NCBI GenBank assembly: GCA_033060915.1
Contig: CM065393.1
Span: 9,692,501-9,756,500 of the forward strand
DNA from: Euryodendron excelsum
Lineage: Eukaryota > Streptophyta > Magnoliopsida > Ericales > Pentaphylacaceae
Length of the DNA: 64,000 nucleotides
Reading direction: 5' to 3'
The translations under genes were made by a program, and so were the position numbers. This document shows, piece after piece, positions 11,300-23,090 of this stretch (the stretch's first letter is position 1; each line of letters begins with the position of its first letter). The notes beneath the pieces are model-generated. The model searched no databases. It saw nothing but the letters and a program-made list of their open reading frames with translations, and was not told where the DNA came from.

Positions 11300-12950
11300 T
11301 GCATTCTTCTAAAATTCGTTTTCAAACTCGTTTTCAAAACTTGCATTAATATTGTTTTTAAACTTGCATCGAAACCTTCTTTTTCAAAACTTGTTTTTAA
11401 AATTATAATCCTAGGGTGATTCTAGCCTTCTCATGGTTAGGGTTACTTTAGGAAAGTGTTACAATTAAAGTGACCAATATGGTCCATATTTTCAAAATCA
11501 TTGTTTTCAAAACCAGTATCATAAAGTGGTTCTAACTTTCTTATAGTTAGAATCCCTTTAGAAAACTGAGATATTTTATAAACTTTCTAAAATGCTCTTT
11601 TCAAATCTTTTTTTCTAAAAATCTCTTTTCCTACATGCTTTCCAAACACTCTCTTCAAATTTCTTTCCAAAATTGTTTTCTAAAAACTTCCTCCAAAAAT
11701 CTATTTTTCAAAACTCCTTAAAATCTCCTTCCTAACTACTCTTTCCAAAAACTCTTTCAAAAAAAAAAAACTCTTTCCAAAAAACTATTTCCTAAAAATT
11801 TCTTCCAAAATCTTCTTTCTACAACTCCTTTCAAGTTTACTTTCTAAAAACTCCCTTCTAGGATTTCTTTCCAAAAACTTTTCCTTTCCAAAAACTCATT
11901 TTCCAAAAATCTCTTTTCTTAGAGTTCAAGTTAAGCCCTAGAGCCAACAATTAGGAAACCCTAATTTTCTTGCCCAAAACATGATTTCCAATCTTGCCTC
12001 AAAACTTAGGTTTTCAAAATCTCATTTTTACGCCTAAATCATAAGTTTTCAAAAATCTATTTTCTACATCAAAACTATAGTCTTTCAAATCTAGGGTTTC
12101 TAAAACTTTACCTACCAAATCCATGCCAAATCCAATCTTCCCTTTAGGAAACCAAATCCAATCTTTTATTCAAGAAACTAAATCATATCCTTCGTTTTTG
12201 GAAACAAAATCAAAACACTTCTTTTAGAAACAAAATCCAATCCCTTGTTTTAGGAAATAGGAATCTCAATCCTTCCAACTCTAAATCTTTTCTAATCCAC
12301 TCCTTCCTAATCTCATACCTTCCAAAACCTTAGGTTTTCAAAACTTGAACTTTTAAATATTTTCTTAAAAGCTTCTTAATCTTTCCTAATTCCAACCTTT
12401 CTTATTTCCATCTCTTTTCAAATTTTAACTTTCCAAATCTAAGTTTTCAAACCTTTCTTAAACTTAAACCTTTCCTAATCTCAAGCATTTCTAAAACTCA
12501 AATTTCAAATCTTTTCAAATCCTAAACTTTCTAAATTTTATAACTTTCTAAATCCAAAATTTTCTAAATCCAAAACTTTCTTAAGTTAAAACTTTCTAAA
12601 TTTCAAACTTTCCTAATTCAAAATCTTTCCTAAAATGAAACTTTCCTAAAACAAACGTTTCCTAATCCGAGTCTTTCCTAAACCCAATCTTTCCTTAATC
12701 TTCCAAGTCCAACATTCGAGTCAAATCTTTCTTAATCTCAAGTCCTTCCTAAATTCTATCTTTTCTAAGTCTAGGTTTCCCAAATGTCAATTTTTCCAAA
12801 ACAAGCCCAAATCTTTCTTCTAAGTTCTATCTCTCTAAATCAAAGTCCAATCTTTTCAATTCCAAATTCCAATATTCTATTCTAAGTTTCAATCAAACTC
12901 CTCTTTTCTAATCAAAATCTTTTTCAAATCAAACCTTCTATTTTCTATCG
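11300..12950. repeat. Pyrimidine-rich low-complexity stretch
   Basis: About 1.6 kb built from loosely repeated TTTCTAAAA, CTTTCCAAAAA and TTCAAAATC-like words on the plus strand, rich in T, C and A and poor in G. It lies inside the LTR-derived block. No open frame of note or regular period is evident. Confidence 0.7.
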
Positions 12951-13772
12951 GACTCTGGTCCGAACTACGACTGACCTGATTCCTTAAAAATGATACGTAG
13001 GCAACCCTCATGGGTGCAGTCACAACTTTTTTCCAACTTCCAATTTCATGATCTATTTCAAACTTCTAATTCCAAATTTCTATTTTCAATTTTTAAAACT
13101 TTCCAATTTCAAATCTATCTTTTCAAATTTCTTTTTAAATCAAATCAATTTCTATATCTATTTTCTAACTCTCTTTTTCTTGCAATTGCACATCATGCAT
13201 CATTCTTTTAAAAATTCTTTTCTAAAGTAAATAGGATTGGACATATATTAATTAAAGACTCTCATAGGTAAATCTAGGGTGAATAGACATGTAGGTACTG
13301 TAAGGGCAGGGTAGAGTGATGGCTTAGTGCATCTTCCTTGCACGTTACCAACCTTCGAACCTAGGATCACTGTTTTTGAAAGAGCAAAACGGAATTATTT
13401 TTCTAAAAAGGGCTTAATTATTTTCCGAAGGTTGCTAAATAACCTGTTTTCCTAAAAACCCTCTCTTAAGAAAATATTTTCAAAAACCCTAAGCGTAGTC
13501 TTCAGATTGTGCTTAGTTTTTAGGTGACTTAACTCACCTTAATCAAGTTAGGTGGTGACTCTAAATGTTTTCTAAAAGCCCTTAATTCAAATCTATTTTC
13601 AATTCAAACCTAGTTGCACTCATTATTCTAGGAGGGTGAGTTCTAACGAGAGAGTACAATATTTTTTCCGCTTGTGTGTGTATTCCTCGAGTGCGAAAAA
13701 TTTGGGCTCGATAACATCCATAGAAGATTGCAAGTGTATGGAAAACAAAATGTGGTATTTCTTTTATATTTT

Positions 13773-14050
13773 TGTCTTCCCCCACTCCTCTCTTCTCCTT
13801 CCTAGCCTACTTAGGCTGTTCTCCATTTTAATCCCCATCTTCTACCCCCCCTTTCTTGCATGCTTGAAGCAAGAGAGCTCTTAGTTTATACCTAGAGGAA
13901 AGTTAGTGAGAGCCACCGTGTAGGGGGATCTCTCACTAGTCTACTTTAAGATGGTATGGCCTTGGAGCCCCTTGATTATGTAGTGTAACCTAAAGCCTTG
14001 TATAAATTTATGACCCCATTGCATATTGCTATCTTGTTCATGTTATGTAT
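13773..14050 (+). repeat. Diverged second copy of the segment at 11037-11300
   Basis: The order of features in 11037-11300 recurs here: a CCCCC(T/A)CTC run, CTTGGGTT/CTTAGGCT, CCCTTTCTTG(T/C)ATGCTTGAA, a CACCGTGTAGGGGG-type box, CCTTGATTATGT, and CCTTGTAT...ACGACCCC/ATGACCCC. Divergence is high but the order and spacing are kept. This suggests two old copies of one repeat, about 2.7 kb apart in the same orientation. Confidence 0.65.
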
Positions 14051-14890
14051 GCTTGGATTTATTTTCATGTGTTATGACCATATTTTTCAAAACTTAAACT
14101 ATTCTTATTTCCATGCCATTTTCAAGCTCAATATTCCCTTCAAAATGGTTCTAAGAGTTGGTCCCTTGAAGCTTAGAATGAGGTTCTAGGAAATCATGCC
14201 TTAGAAAATTCTCCCATTAACCCCTAACTCATTTTTTTGCATCATTGCATTCCAACTTGTATAAAAATGGTTTTCAAACTCTCTAATTCTCAAGGTTTCT
14301 ATACTCTCAAGTTTAGTGGTTGGAATGACCCAATAGAACCCTTTCTTGAGTAGCCTCCCTTTACATTGTTCATAAGAGCCCTAAGTTGTTAGAATGGTTC
14401 CCCTTCTCCGTTTATTCTTCTATGAAAATGCTTTTCAAACTCTCTAATTTCTAGGGTTGTTATTCTCTCAATTTTAGTGGTTGAAATGGCTTCATGAAAC
14501 TCTCTCTTGAATGGTTTCCCTTTTACATTGGCCATAGGAACCCTAATTTGTTAGAATTGTCTACTTTAAAAATGGTTCTCAAAACCTTCCTCTCAAAAGT
14601 TCAATCTTTCCATCTTTGCATTAAAAATGGTTTTTCAAAAGTTGTCATCACTATGTTGATTTTTGAAATCCCTACTCTTGTTAAGATAAAGGTTATAATG
14701 GTCCTAAGAAAACATTCTTCGGAATGGTTTTCAAACACTAACCATATAAACCATATCATTGGCTAGAATCAAATTTCTATGGAAATGATCTTCAAAGGGG
14801 TTGTCTATCAAATCCTTTGCATAATATGATTTGTTTTCTAAAACTCTTTTAAAAAATGCATAAAACCACATTTCAAAACCATCTTCTAAT
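14050..14890. other. Repeat-derived DNA without genes
   Basis: Sequence resembling the CTAAAA-rich LTR interior, with the phrase CTCTCAAGTTTAGTGGTTGGAATG repeated in a related form (about 14308 and 14467). Short frames here show no domain. Confidence 0.5.
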
Positions 14891-14892
14891 CT

Positions 14893-15055
14893 AACCCTAG
14901 GTTAACTTGACCCTAGTTGTCCAACCCTAAGTTAACATAACCCTAGTTGTCCGACCTTAAGTTAACTTGACCCTAATTATTCAACCCTAGGTTAACTCGA
15001 CCCTAATTATCTAACCATAGATTAACTCGACCCTAGTTATCCAACCCTAGTTAAG
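14893..15055. repeat. 30-bp tandem array, about 5.4 copies
   Basis: Units start at 14893, 14923, 14953, 14983, 15013 and 15043, exactly 30 bases apart. A typical unit is AACCCTAGGTTAACTTGACC followed by CTAGTTGTCC. Each unit can be read as two related 15-base halves that both contain a CCCTA word. Copies differ at a few positions. It resembles degenerate telomere-like words but is not a telomere repeat. Confidence 0.9.
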
Positions 15056-15125
15056 GGACAACACAAACCAACCCGAATTTCCTTGGTTTGGGCTGGCTAG
15101 CTTCGATTTTGACGCGGTTAGATTT

Positions 15126-15205
15126 GATTTTGCCTCAAAAACTTTGGAACGATTAAAGTTGGTTCGATTTTGCCTCAAAAACTTTGGAATGATTAAAGTT
15201 GGTTC
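15126..15205. repeat. 40-bp tandem duplication
   Basis: GATTTTGCCTCAAAAACTTT plus the next 20 bases occurs at 15126 and again at 15166. I see only one difference (GGAAC versus GGAAT), so it is younger than the neighbouring 30-bp array. Confidence 0.9.
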
Positions 15206-15655
15206 GGTTCGGAGTTTAGTATCCTATTTCTTTGCATGTTCCTACAAAGGTCAAAAGATGGATTACTAATTACAAAAGTTACATATATATACACCTATGT
15301 CCAATGCCAAGTACAAAAATGAACATTAAGCAAAAGGAATATCTGGATTCTCAGGTACTTAACCAAGATGCTTTAGGAAAGGCACTCTTGAGCTGAGCAT
15401 AGTCATCAAGTTTACAATTTCAGGGGGAAAAATTTTTGCGGGGCTCCATTTAATTTCCTATACCACATTCATTTATTCAAGTGCAACATATATATATATA
15501 TATATCATAATAATCGCATGTCTCGGAGAAACAAATAAATTACAACATTTTACGATTTGATAGTATGGCTAGCCGAGGATGTTTAGTAGCATCCTGAATA
15601 AAACTATGCTGTTGAGTTGGTACATGTATATATAGACAGCTGGTTCTAGTTTGTA

Positions 15656-18600
15656 CTAGTAATCATCTTCTTCTTCTATGGATCCAAAGAATCTCCTGAT
15701 GACAGCAGAAACAGCACCAAGAAATAAGAAGAGAGCAAAGACTTCAAATCCACCTCCAACGCCAATGGCAACACTGGGACCAGGTGCAAAGAATGAAAAT
15801 GGCGACCAACCCCATCCTCCATAGAACGGCACACCATAGCCATAGCCATAGCCATACCCATATCCACCACCTAGGGGTGGGGCAACTGGAGGATTAATAT
15901 AAACATTGGTCCTGCTCAAAAAACAATTTTATTTGAAGAAAAATTGAACAATTGAATTCTTGGACGTCAAAGTTGCACGTACTTACATATCCTATACAAA
16001 ATAACTTGATATTGTATTTGCTCTCCACAGGAGATATAAGACTCCAGAACATTTTAGTATAGAATCCTCAGTAAAAAAAAATAATCATAATAATTTCAAA
16101 ATTTTCAAATTTCAAAAAAAAAAGTAAATAATGCAAGCTAGGATGCTCCTAATATCCCATGTGCAATCAGTAATTTACAAATTTTCAATTTCTAAGCAAA
16201 AAATGCAAAAAGGAAGGAAAGCTCATAAGAACAGTTATGTAGGCAGCACAGAGTGATTAATTTCTAATCTAGATACTATCTGCATAGAGTGATTAATTAT
16301 TTAAAAAATAAAGACGCATGAGATACAAAATTTCAAGATATAGTTAGTTTAAAAAAAAAGGATTATCACATTGTGAGGGTAGCTTGAGCACTACAACTGT
16401 GGTGAGAGCATGTAGAATACTTTGCGAAACTATCGCCATATACTCCTATCTCTTAACTTTTGAAGTTTCAAATGATGGGTCACCAACCGAAGGAATTTCA
16501 TCAATGGCAGACCAGATTCATTAAGGTTTACATTACTCCCAACTTCTACTACTATATTTTCCCTTTTTAACCTTTTTATTATGTTAAGAAAATTAAGACT
16601 TTCCAATTTCTTTTTTGAAAAAAGAAAGTCTAGTAAATCAACTCGCGGGAGTGGAAAGCCAATTTAGGTGATAGATAGAACTAGTTTTAGAGCGGACGAA
16701 GCAATTTAGGTGATAGATGGACATATGTTAAAGTAACAATATTTTTCAATGAGTTAATAACTTCTAGAAGAAAATTAGCATGTTCTAATGATGATGCAAT
16801 GGACGTAACAAAATGTTTCAGGGCTTAAAAAGAAACAAAAACACATGCCTATGCGTATGGGATTCCTTACTTTAATTTTATATTAGTTGTTAACTTGTTG
16901 AAAGTAAATTTACCCTGAGCGACAAAGTGATTCAAAAAACATAATAGCAAAATCCAAATCTTGCTTCAGTACTGATATTTTTGGAAAGAGCATTATTTTC
17001 ATTCTTCACTGTCAACAGATTGTTAACCATGCACCAATATTATAGATTTAGGTGCTTTAGAGTAGCAGCTGTATTTTCTAAAAGGATTTATTCCACTGCC
17101 ACACCTGTATAGTTATAGCCGTATTTTCTAATAGGATGTAGCAACAACATTCAATCCACAGATTGTCAATTTATTAATCACCGAGTTACCAACTACCCAA
17201 GTTACTAAATTAATTGGTATGGTAACCACTTAGTATCTCACTTATCCCAAAATAAACTCAGTAATTTTTATCACATAGTTGTCCTTAATAATTGAAACTT
17301 TTGGCGCAGACTCTGCCAAACATTATACTGATGCAGCATTCTCATCGCAATGAAAACCAATCTTAGGATCCAATAAATACCATTTCCGTCAAAAAATTTA
17401 TTCCTTAAACTTTCTCAATAAAGGAGCCAATGCAATTAATTTAGTTTCCTTTTTCTTTTTTATCAGAAGAGCAAGTTCCTTCTCATAAATTTCAAAATTC
17501 GCAATTGTTTTTTCCAAGTTATCCCCAGGGTTGGTTTGAGATAACCTTTAATCTGTTAATTATTAAGTAAAATGGCCATATTCTTTACTGGCAAGAGACG
17601 GTTCTTTTTTTTCCCCCCTTTGATAAGCTACTTGCAGTATATACCTATGCATGGTCTTTCCAATGAAAGACCTAACCAAATCCAGCAGGAATGAATATCT
17701 TTAAATAACAGAATTCATTTTTTCAATGATAACTTAAAAACAGAAGGCGAAACAAACAAACAAAAAAAAAAAAGAAAAAATGACCTAGAGACTGGAAAAA
17801 AAAAAAAAAAAAAAACAGAAAGGTTTCAATGATAACTTAAAAACAGAAAGGAAAAAAAAAATAGAAAGGTCCAACATGCTTGGCTAAGTAATGTTATTTA
17901 GAAGTAATTTAATTCTCTGATCAGAATGGTAACTTTTTCTACCAAAATTTCCTCCAAGATTGTAAGATCACCGGGTCTTCAATTGAAAGAATTTCTTATC
18001 TACGAATCATCTTCTTGTTAAGGACTGCGAAATTTCTCACGGCCCGGCTATAGTACATCCGCAAAATACCAAAACTTCTGATCTGATTAGCAGAGACTAA
18101 TCAACGTGATTATAATCATACATTCGAGATCTCTTTGGTTTGATCCCGAATAACAATATGTATGATCTTAAAAAACCTTTTTCTTTGATCTTGAACAGTA
18201 AGCAACCGCAACAAGCACGAATCAACTGCTCGAACTCAACTTTCAGACTTCTGTTGTATCTCTCGTACACGCCTTACTCTAGAAAGAGTGGGCTCGCAAC
18301 TATTATGGTTTCTTTCTCTCACAAAAAACGTGTATCTCTCAATTATGAGTAAATGTAACCCTAACTACTCTTACAGTGCATATATATAAAGACTATAGCA
18401 AGGATTATAGGTTTAGTATAACTAGAGCTTCCTACGCAAATAATGATTCATAATCCAATCATGATTAATCTATATTTACATAAATTATAATTTATACCAT
18501 TAACAAATTATAATTGCACTCCCTTCCCCGTCATACTAAGAACTATATTTCGAGCTTCATATTATTAAATGTTTACTTATCTCCCCACGTTAAAATTACA

Positions 18601-21386
18601 GATACTCGTCTATTAAATTAAATTACTGATAATCAAATTTAATAGAATTATTTAATTTCTTAAGACCTTTCACTTAACTTATTTGATATATCAGATTTAT
18701 AATCTACCTACAGAATTTGACATAATCAAAATTTAGAAGTTTTCTCAAAGGGGTATCATCAATCTCTATACCGAGACTTGAATTCCATTAATAATTAATA
18801 TTCATCATACATGTAATGTTATTGTCCAACTCACTAAGTTTATTGCCCCATAAAATATCTCACTCTTCTGTGAATCAAAACAATAAACACTACATGCACA
18901 TGTTTATTTATTATATTAGGATTAACAGCATAAGCACTCATAAAAATCATGAAGTATTAATTGTTTTATATAGTCAGTATAAAAACAATTACTTCAACAC
19001 GGTCCTGTTCAATACCCACAAAATATACTAGTGCAAGGAGTTGGAACTATACTGTTCCTCATAGTCAAGACAGACCTATTAAAACCTTGTCTATAGTCCT
19101 ACTAATGGTGTGTCCAGTTCCATCTAAGACTGTGAACGATAAGCTTATTTTCCATAAGAACCGATAATCTGATCTTCTGTGTGTAAGCCGTACTCTTTAT
19201 ACTAAATCATCTACTATATAGAATAAGAAACACATATGCATAATCATTAAATAAATAATGCAAGGCAAACATTGCTCACACAGATTCTCATTAAAATGAA
19301 ATAACTAATTTATTAATAAATACTAAAGTCATTACACAAAACGATGTCTTTTAGTATAAATCCCTAAAACTTCTAGACCTTTCATAGGTTAGAGGCAAAA
19401 ATCAAGAGCAGAAGCAAAGAATTATTAAATGCTAGAATTGTCTAAAGTTTCTACCTTTACAGTATTAGGAACAGCTAACAACAACTCTTTTATCCCAATA
19501 TCCAAAAAATCTACACAGTAGAGTTATTGTCGCTATATTTTCCAAAACCAATCTGATATTTTCATTTTAAAGTTAGAATAAACAAAATGCCCTCTGTTGT
19601 ATTTAGTGAGACATGAACCTTTTTTTTATCTGAAAAACTTCTCAGTTCCTTGATAGCTTCAATCTGTCGTAAGCTAACTCACGATTCTATGAAAATAGTC
19701 TCACATCTCTGTCACATCAGAATTGTGACTCCTACAAACATCTCACTGGGAACTGCATTATCAAATACCAAGTCCATCAAAGACCAACGTAGATCCCTTA
19801 AAAAACACTCCAGAACTGACTCACCAGTTTAGTACCATATTCTCAAGCAATCTATGTCACAGCACTCAAGTAATGAAAGCCTTAATCACAACCATTTGCA
19901 TCAGCTTTCTAGCCTATCATTTAGCAATGCATAAGAAGGAAAGGCACTATTGTACAACTTCTAATCCAATTCAAATCTATGCTTATGCAAGCCAGTTGCA
20001 ACCTCCAATCCAAAGCAAGGACAAGAACTAAAAATTCCCTAGTGTCATGATATCGTGACATTTTCTCTCTCTCAGTCCTTGACTGATCATCTGAAAAAAG
20101 TATTAATCACTGCTGATGGAGAATTCTTTTTGCTTCAGGTTGGATTTATCTTCATTCTTGTAATTTCACCCAAATTGAAACAGATTTAAAGAAGAATTGT
20201 CTTTTGACTCTTTTCCCATTGATACAAAGTCGCTGCCAATACATTCATGGAAAAATATTTATAATTTGTCCAACAGCCTTGCAAAGCCACCATTTCAAGA
20301 CTTCCTTAAGTCCATCAGCCTGCCTAAAGTAGTCATCCAGTCTACACGGCGTTTGGATTTGACACGATCCTTTACCGAGTATCCGATAAAACGGATTCTC
20401 AGGGTACACACACGCATTTCAATACTGCTTTGAGGCCTCTCATTTTCCTGGTAATGGTAACAAACGGCACTAACCACCTCGACTAAGTTGGTATGGTCCT
20501 AGAAATTTCAATCTCCAACTCATGATTGGCTAAACATGATGCCATGATTCAAGAAAGGGCCTCTGACATGTTAGTAACTAGAAATGCAATGAACTTCTTG
20601 TGTAAGTGACTGCACAATTATCTCCTCATAGCTTGAACCCTTCATGAAATGTAAACTATAGCCATAAGCCTAGAATTAAACAATGAGAAATGAAAAGGAA
20701 GGAGACTCTTTCCATTATGCATTGACTTTGACTCTACTGATTATTGAATTGAACAATAAGCCAAACACATATCCCAGATCTAATTTTCACAAACATAACA
20801 CAAATTCAAAATTTAAGTATGCAGCTAGATATTATCTTTAAAGGTCACTAACTAGGAATCTAGCTCCTCAGTGGCAAAGAGAAATGTCCAATTCACAATA
20901 TGCTGCAAGCTAGTCTAGTTAATTTCACTAAAATTACCTTGAATTGTTGATTCTTTGTCCTGAGGACTTCGGACCAGATGACCGGAAGGCCTGACCGCCG
21001 ACTCGGCCACCTGTCTTGGCCGCTGATGCTGGGTCAACTGATCCCAGTGTTAAAACCCCAGCTGCCAATGTGACTATTACCAGCTTACCCAACTGGTTCT
21101 CATTTTTCCTACAAAATTCAGTGCCCAAAGAAAATATAAAGATTCCCAAATGAAAGCAATTAGTTATGACTATTAAGATTTTGCAGGTTGGTAGTTAATC
21201 TAAATACATATAGATACACGTTTATGTATACATTTACCTGGAGGATTCTTTGGGGTCATCTGATTGGAACCCACACGAGACGGGCATGGTATTCCCTGGA
21301 ATCAGAGTCTTTCTTCTGCAAGGCTTGTAGGGTGAAGTGAGGGCATTGGTTAGGAAGCTCTGCTGAGAGAAGGCTATGGAGGACAT
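15656..21386 (-). CDS. Plastid-targeted small membrane protein, three exons
   Basis: Exons: 21238-21386, 20938-21108 and 15656-15911 (576 bases, 191 residues plus stop). Donors are CAG|GTAAAT and AAG|GTAATT; acceptors are TTGTAG|G and GAGCAG|G; the joins keep frame. The start is the ATG at 21384-21386, because the next residues (MSSIAFSQQSFLTNALTS) look like a Ser/Thr-rich chloroplast transit peptide; an in-frame ATG at 21512 would add 42 acidic residues unlike one. Residues ~57-74 are hydrophobic and followed by DPASAAKTGGRVGGQAF. Residues ~118-147 form a Gly/Tyr-rich stretch (GYGYGYGYGYG). A second hydrophobic segment lies at ~160-178, then an acidic tail EEEDDY. It resembles, from memory, a plant-specific plastid-membrane protein family (Arabidopsis At1g42960 type); function unknown. 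The second intron is 5.0 kb and carries a solo LTR. Confidence 0.88.
15920..18010. other. Intron 2 of the plastid-protein gene, part nearest exon 3
   Basis: AT-rich intron DNA with A-runs (for example 17762-17815), a duplicated phrase TTTCAATGATAACTTAAAAACAG at about 17720 and 17822, and no coding signal. Splice acceptor side of the 15912-20937 intron. Confidence 0.7.
18016..19369 (-). mobile_element. Solo LTR in intron 2, target duplication CTTCT
   Basis: 1354 bases flanked by CTTCT at 18011-18015 and 19370-19374. On the plus strand it starts TGTTAAGG; the other end reads CCCTAAAA, a change from the usual CA end. Read on the minus strand it has an LTR-like layout: a TATATATA box at ~18380-18390, then a leader with GAGAGA runs. 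A homologous but truncated copy in opposite orientation lies at 55218-55860. No internal element sequence remains, consistent with LTR-LTR recombination. Its orientation is the same as the host gene. Confidence 0.85.
19375..20937. other. Intron 2 of the plastid-protein gene, part nearest exon 2
   Basis: Unremarkable AT-rich intron sequence; short frames on either strand show no domain. It ends at the donor GTAATTTTAG on the minus strand. Confidence 0.6.
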
Positions 21387-22189
21387 GTTGGTAGTCTGGT
21401 ACTGGTAGTATGATGTTTCTTCTTCCTCTTCCGGGTGCTCAAAGGGGAAGCCCAACGTGTGGATTTTTTTTATATTTTGTGTTCTGTAGGGAAACAAATG
21501 GCCCTCATCCATTTCATGATTCTGAAGGTGCCACTTGGCGGCATTGTAATGGCTGAAAGGAAGTGTAAGAGTTCATAGATTATTATTCTGACAAATTTTG
21601 TTTGACGACTCAATAACCCACACTAAAAAAATATATATATTATTATATTTGTTGATGAAAAAATTAGAAAGAAAGCAAAACACATTTCGTTGGAGCAGAT
21701 TTCAGTGATTGTGAGGAGGAGAAGGTAGAAATAAAAAGAGCTATGATATTTCACTTGAAAAAAGTGACCAAAAAAGTTGAAGAAGCGGGAAAAAAAAAAA
21801 AAGAAAAGAAAGAAAGAAGTTTAATGCTATATTTCAATGAATTTCTCAGAAGAAAATAAAATAAAATAGTTTATAAATTTATTTTAATAGTTAACCAAAG
21901 AAACATTTTTGATACACCTTTTTTTTCTTTCTTTTCATTTTTCTAAATCAACCAAAAAATTGATTTAAATAACTTTATTTTTTTCCAACCTTTTTTTCTT
22001 TTATTTTTTCTTTCCCTTCACAAATGTAAGATTGAACATAGTGCGGAAATTTGATATTATCATAGGTCGGTCTAAAAAAAATAACTAAATATATATTTTA
22101 CCGCAGATATATTTTATTACATGAGCTTGTGTAGGGCACAATGTTTTTGAAAATAAAAAAATTGAGCAAACTAGAGGGTTAAGGGTTAC

Positions 22190-22465
22190 TGGTTCAACCG
22201 TTGAATTAACTGATATTGAACCATGATAAATATATTTAAATATACAAATAAATAATTTTTGTATTTTTTTGACATTCTGTACAATTTTAACTAAATCGGC
22301 TGTTTTTAATGGTTTTATGTCCGGCTCAGCAGTTTAACTATTAAGTTGACCGGTTTTTATTGAGTTTTTGTTAAAACTAATTTTAAACATAAACCGGACT
22401 GTTTTCTAAACCGATTCCTAGTTTTTTAATTGAACTGGCCAATCTGGTTCCTTTTTAAAACACTA
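22190..22465. repeat. MITE-like repeat rich in GGTTCAACCG / AACCGG words
   Basis: Starts near GTTACTGGTTCAACCG and ends near TTGAACTGGCCAATCTGGTT, with several AACCG(A/G) and CCGGTT words between. The same start (GGTTACTGGTTCA) and end (TTGAACTGGCCAATTTG) recur in the same orientation at 29535-29925 within H+-ATPase intron 1. The ends are roughly inverted with respect to each other. The family is unassigned. Confidence 0.55.
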
Positions 22466-22714
22466 GCAGGGCAATTTAAGTACCTAACATGAAGGCCAGG
22501 TGACTACTAGGCTACCCTGTGGTTTGAATAATAGTTTTATTTTGGTAATGTAAAAAAATAGTTTTGCTTAGAAAAATATTTTGGCATAATTTCTAGGATA
22601 AATTTTCTTTTGAGAACAAAATAAATCAAATCATTTGTAGATTTATTTCATTCATTGCCAACAAACATCATACAAGTTCCAAAAGTTTAAATGAGTACCC
22701 TAATTGGTTCTTGT

Positions 22715-23090
22715 GGTAGGTTTCATGAATTTTTGGTTGATTCGGGAATTTTTTGCAGTTCTGTTTTCGTTTTTATTTTTCGTGTTTTTAGAAACAAAAA
22801 AGTTGGGAGCTTTTCGTTTTTCATGTTCTCTGAAATAAAAAAATAGAGACATCAAAAACACCATCAGTTTCATATCATTTTCTTTTTCGTATGAAAACAA
22901 TTCTGAAAACTAGAAAACACTTTTTTAAATGTTCTCAAAATTGTGGTATTTTCTGAAAAAATTTCTAGGACTAGCTTACTGAATGCGGTTTCGACAAAAA
23001 CAGTTTCTGGAAACAAACCGCCAAACATTGTTCCATTAAATTTTATTAAACGAAAATAGAAAATAAAAACAGAAAACGTAACCAAACGTC
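22715..23090. repeat. Inverted-repeat (fold-back) segment, possible MITE
   Basis: The left arm contains TTCTGTTTTCGTTTTTATTT and the right arm, reverse-complemented, TTTTCTGTTTTTATTTTC followed by a GTTTCCAGAAAC-type match to GTTTTTAGAAAC. The arms can pair over roughly 100 bases imperfectly. I did not find a clear target duplication. Confidence 0.4.

Larger units (their letters stand above)
10120..13640 (+). mobile_element. Old LTR-derived sequence, probably Tat/Ogre-like gypsy
   Basis: A long gene-free block that begins with promoter-like sequence (TATA box at 10312-10319), has a TGTAAGCACCCTATTTTTGACC-like start near 10549, and near 12990-13010 contains ATGATACGTAGGCAACCCTCA. From memory, a GATACGTAGGCA motif recurs in very long LTRs of Tat/Ogre elements; that recollection is the only family evidence. 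The end near 13545-13565 (TTAGGTGGTGACTCTAAA) would fit an LTR end next to a primer site. No coding domain is present and there is no matching second LTR pair with a target duplication, so this may be a solo or broken LTR. Confidence 0.45.

Noticed and set aside
14893..15055. Interstitial telomere repeat
   Set aside because: CCCTA words are present, but the unit is 30 bases and lacks runs of CCCTAAA.
15676..15870. Minus-strand frame with MAMAMAMA-type repeat
   Set aside because: It is the out-of-frame shadow of the GYGYGY stretch in exon 3 of the plastid-protein gene.
21386..21512. Upstream in-frame ATG that would lengthen the plastid protein by 42 residues
   Set aside because: The extra part is acidic and unlike a transit peptide; the internal ATG at 21386 gives a typical one. 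RNA data could change this.
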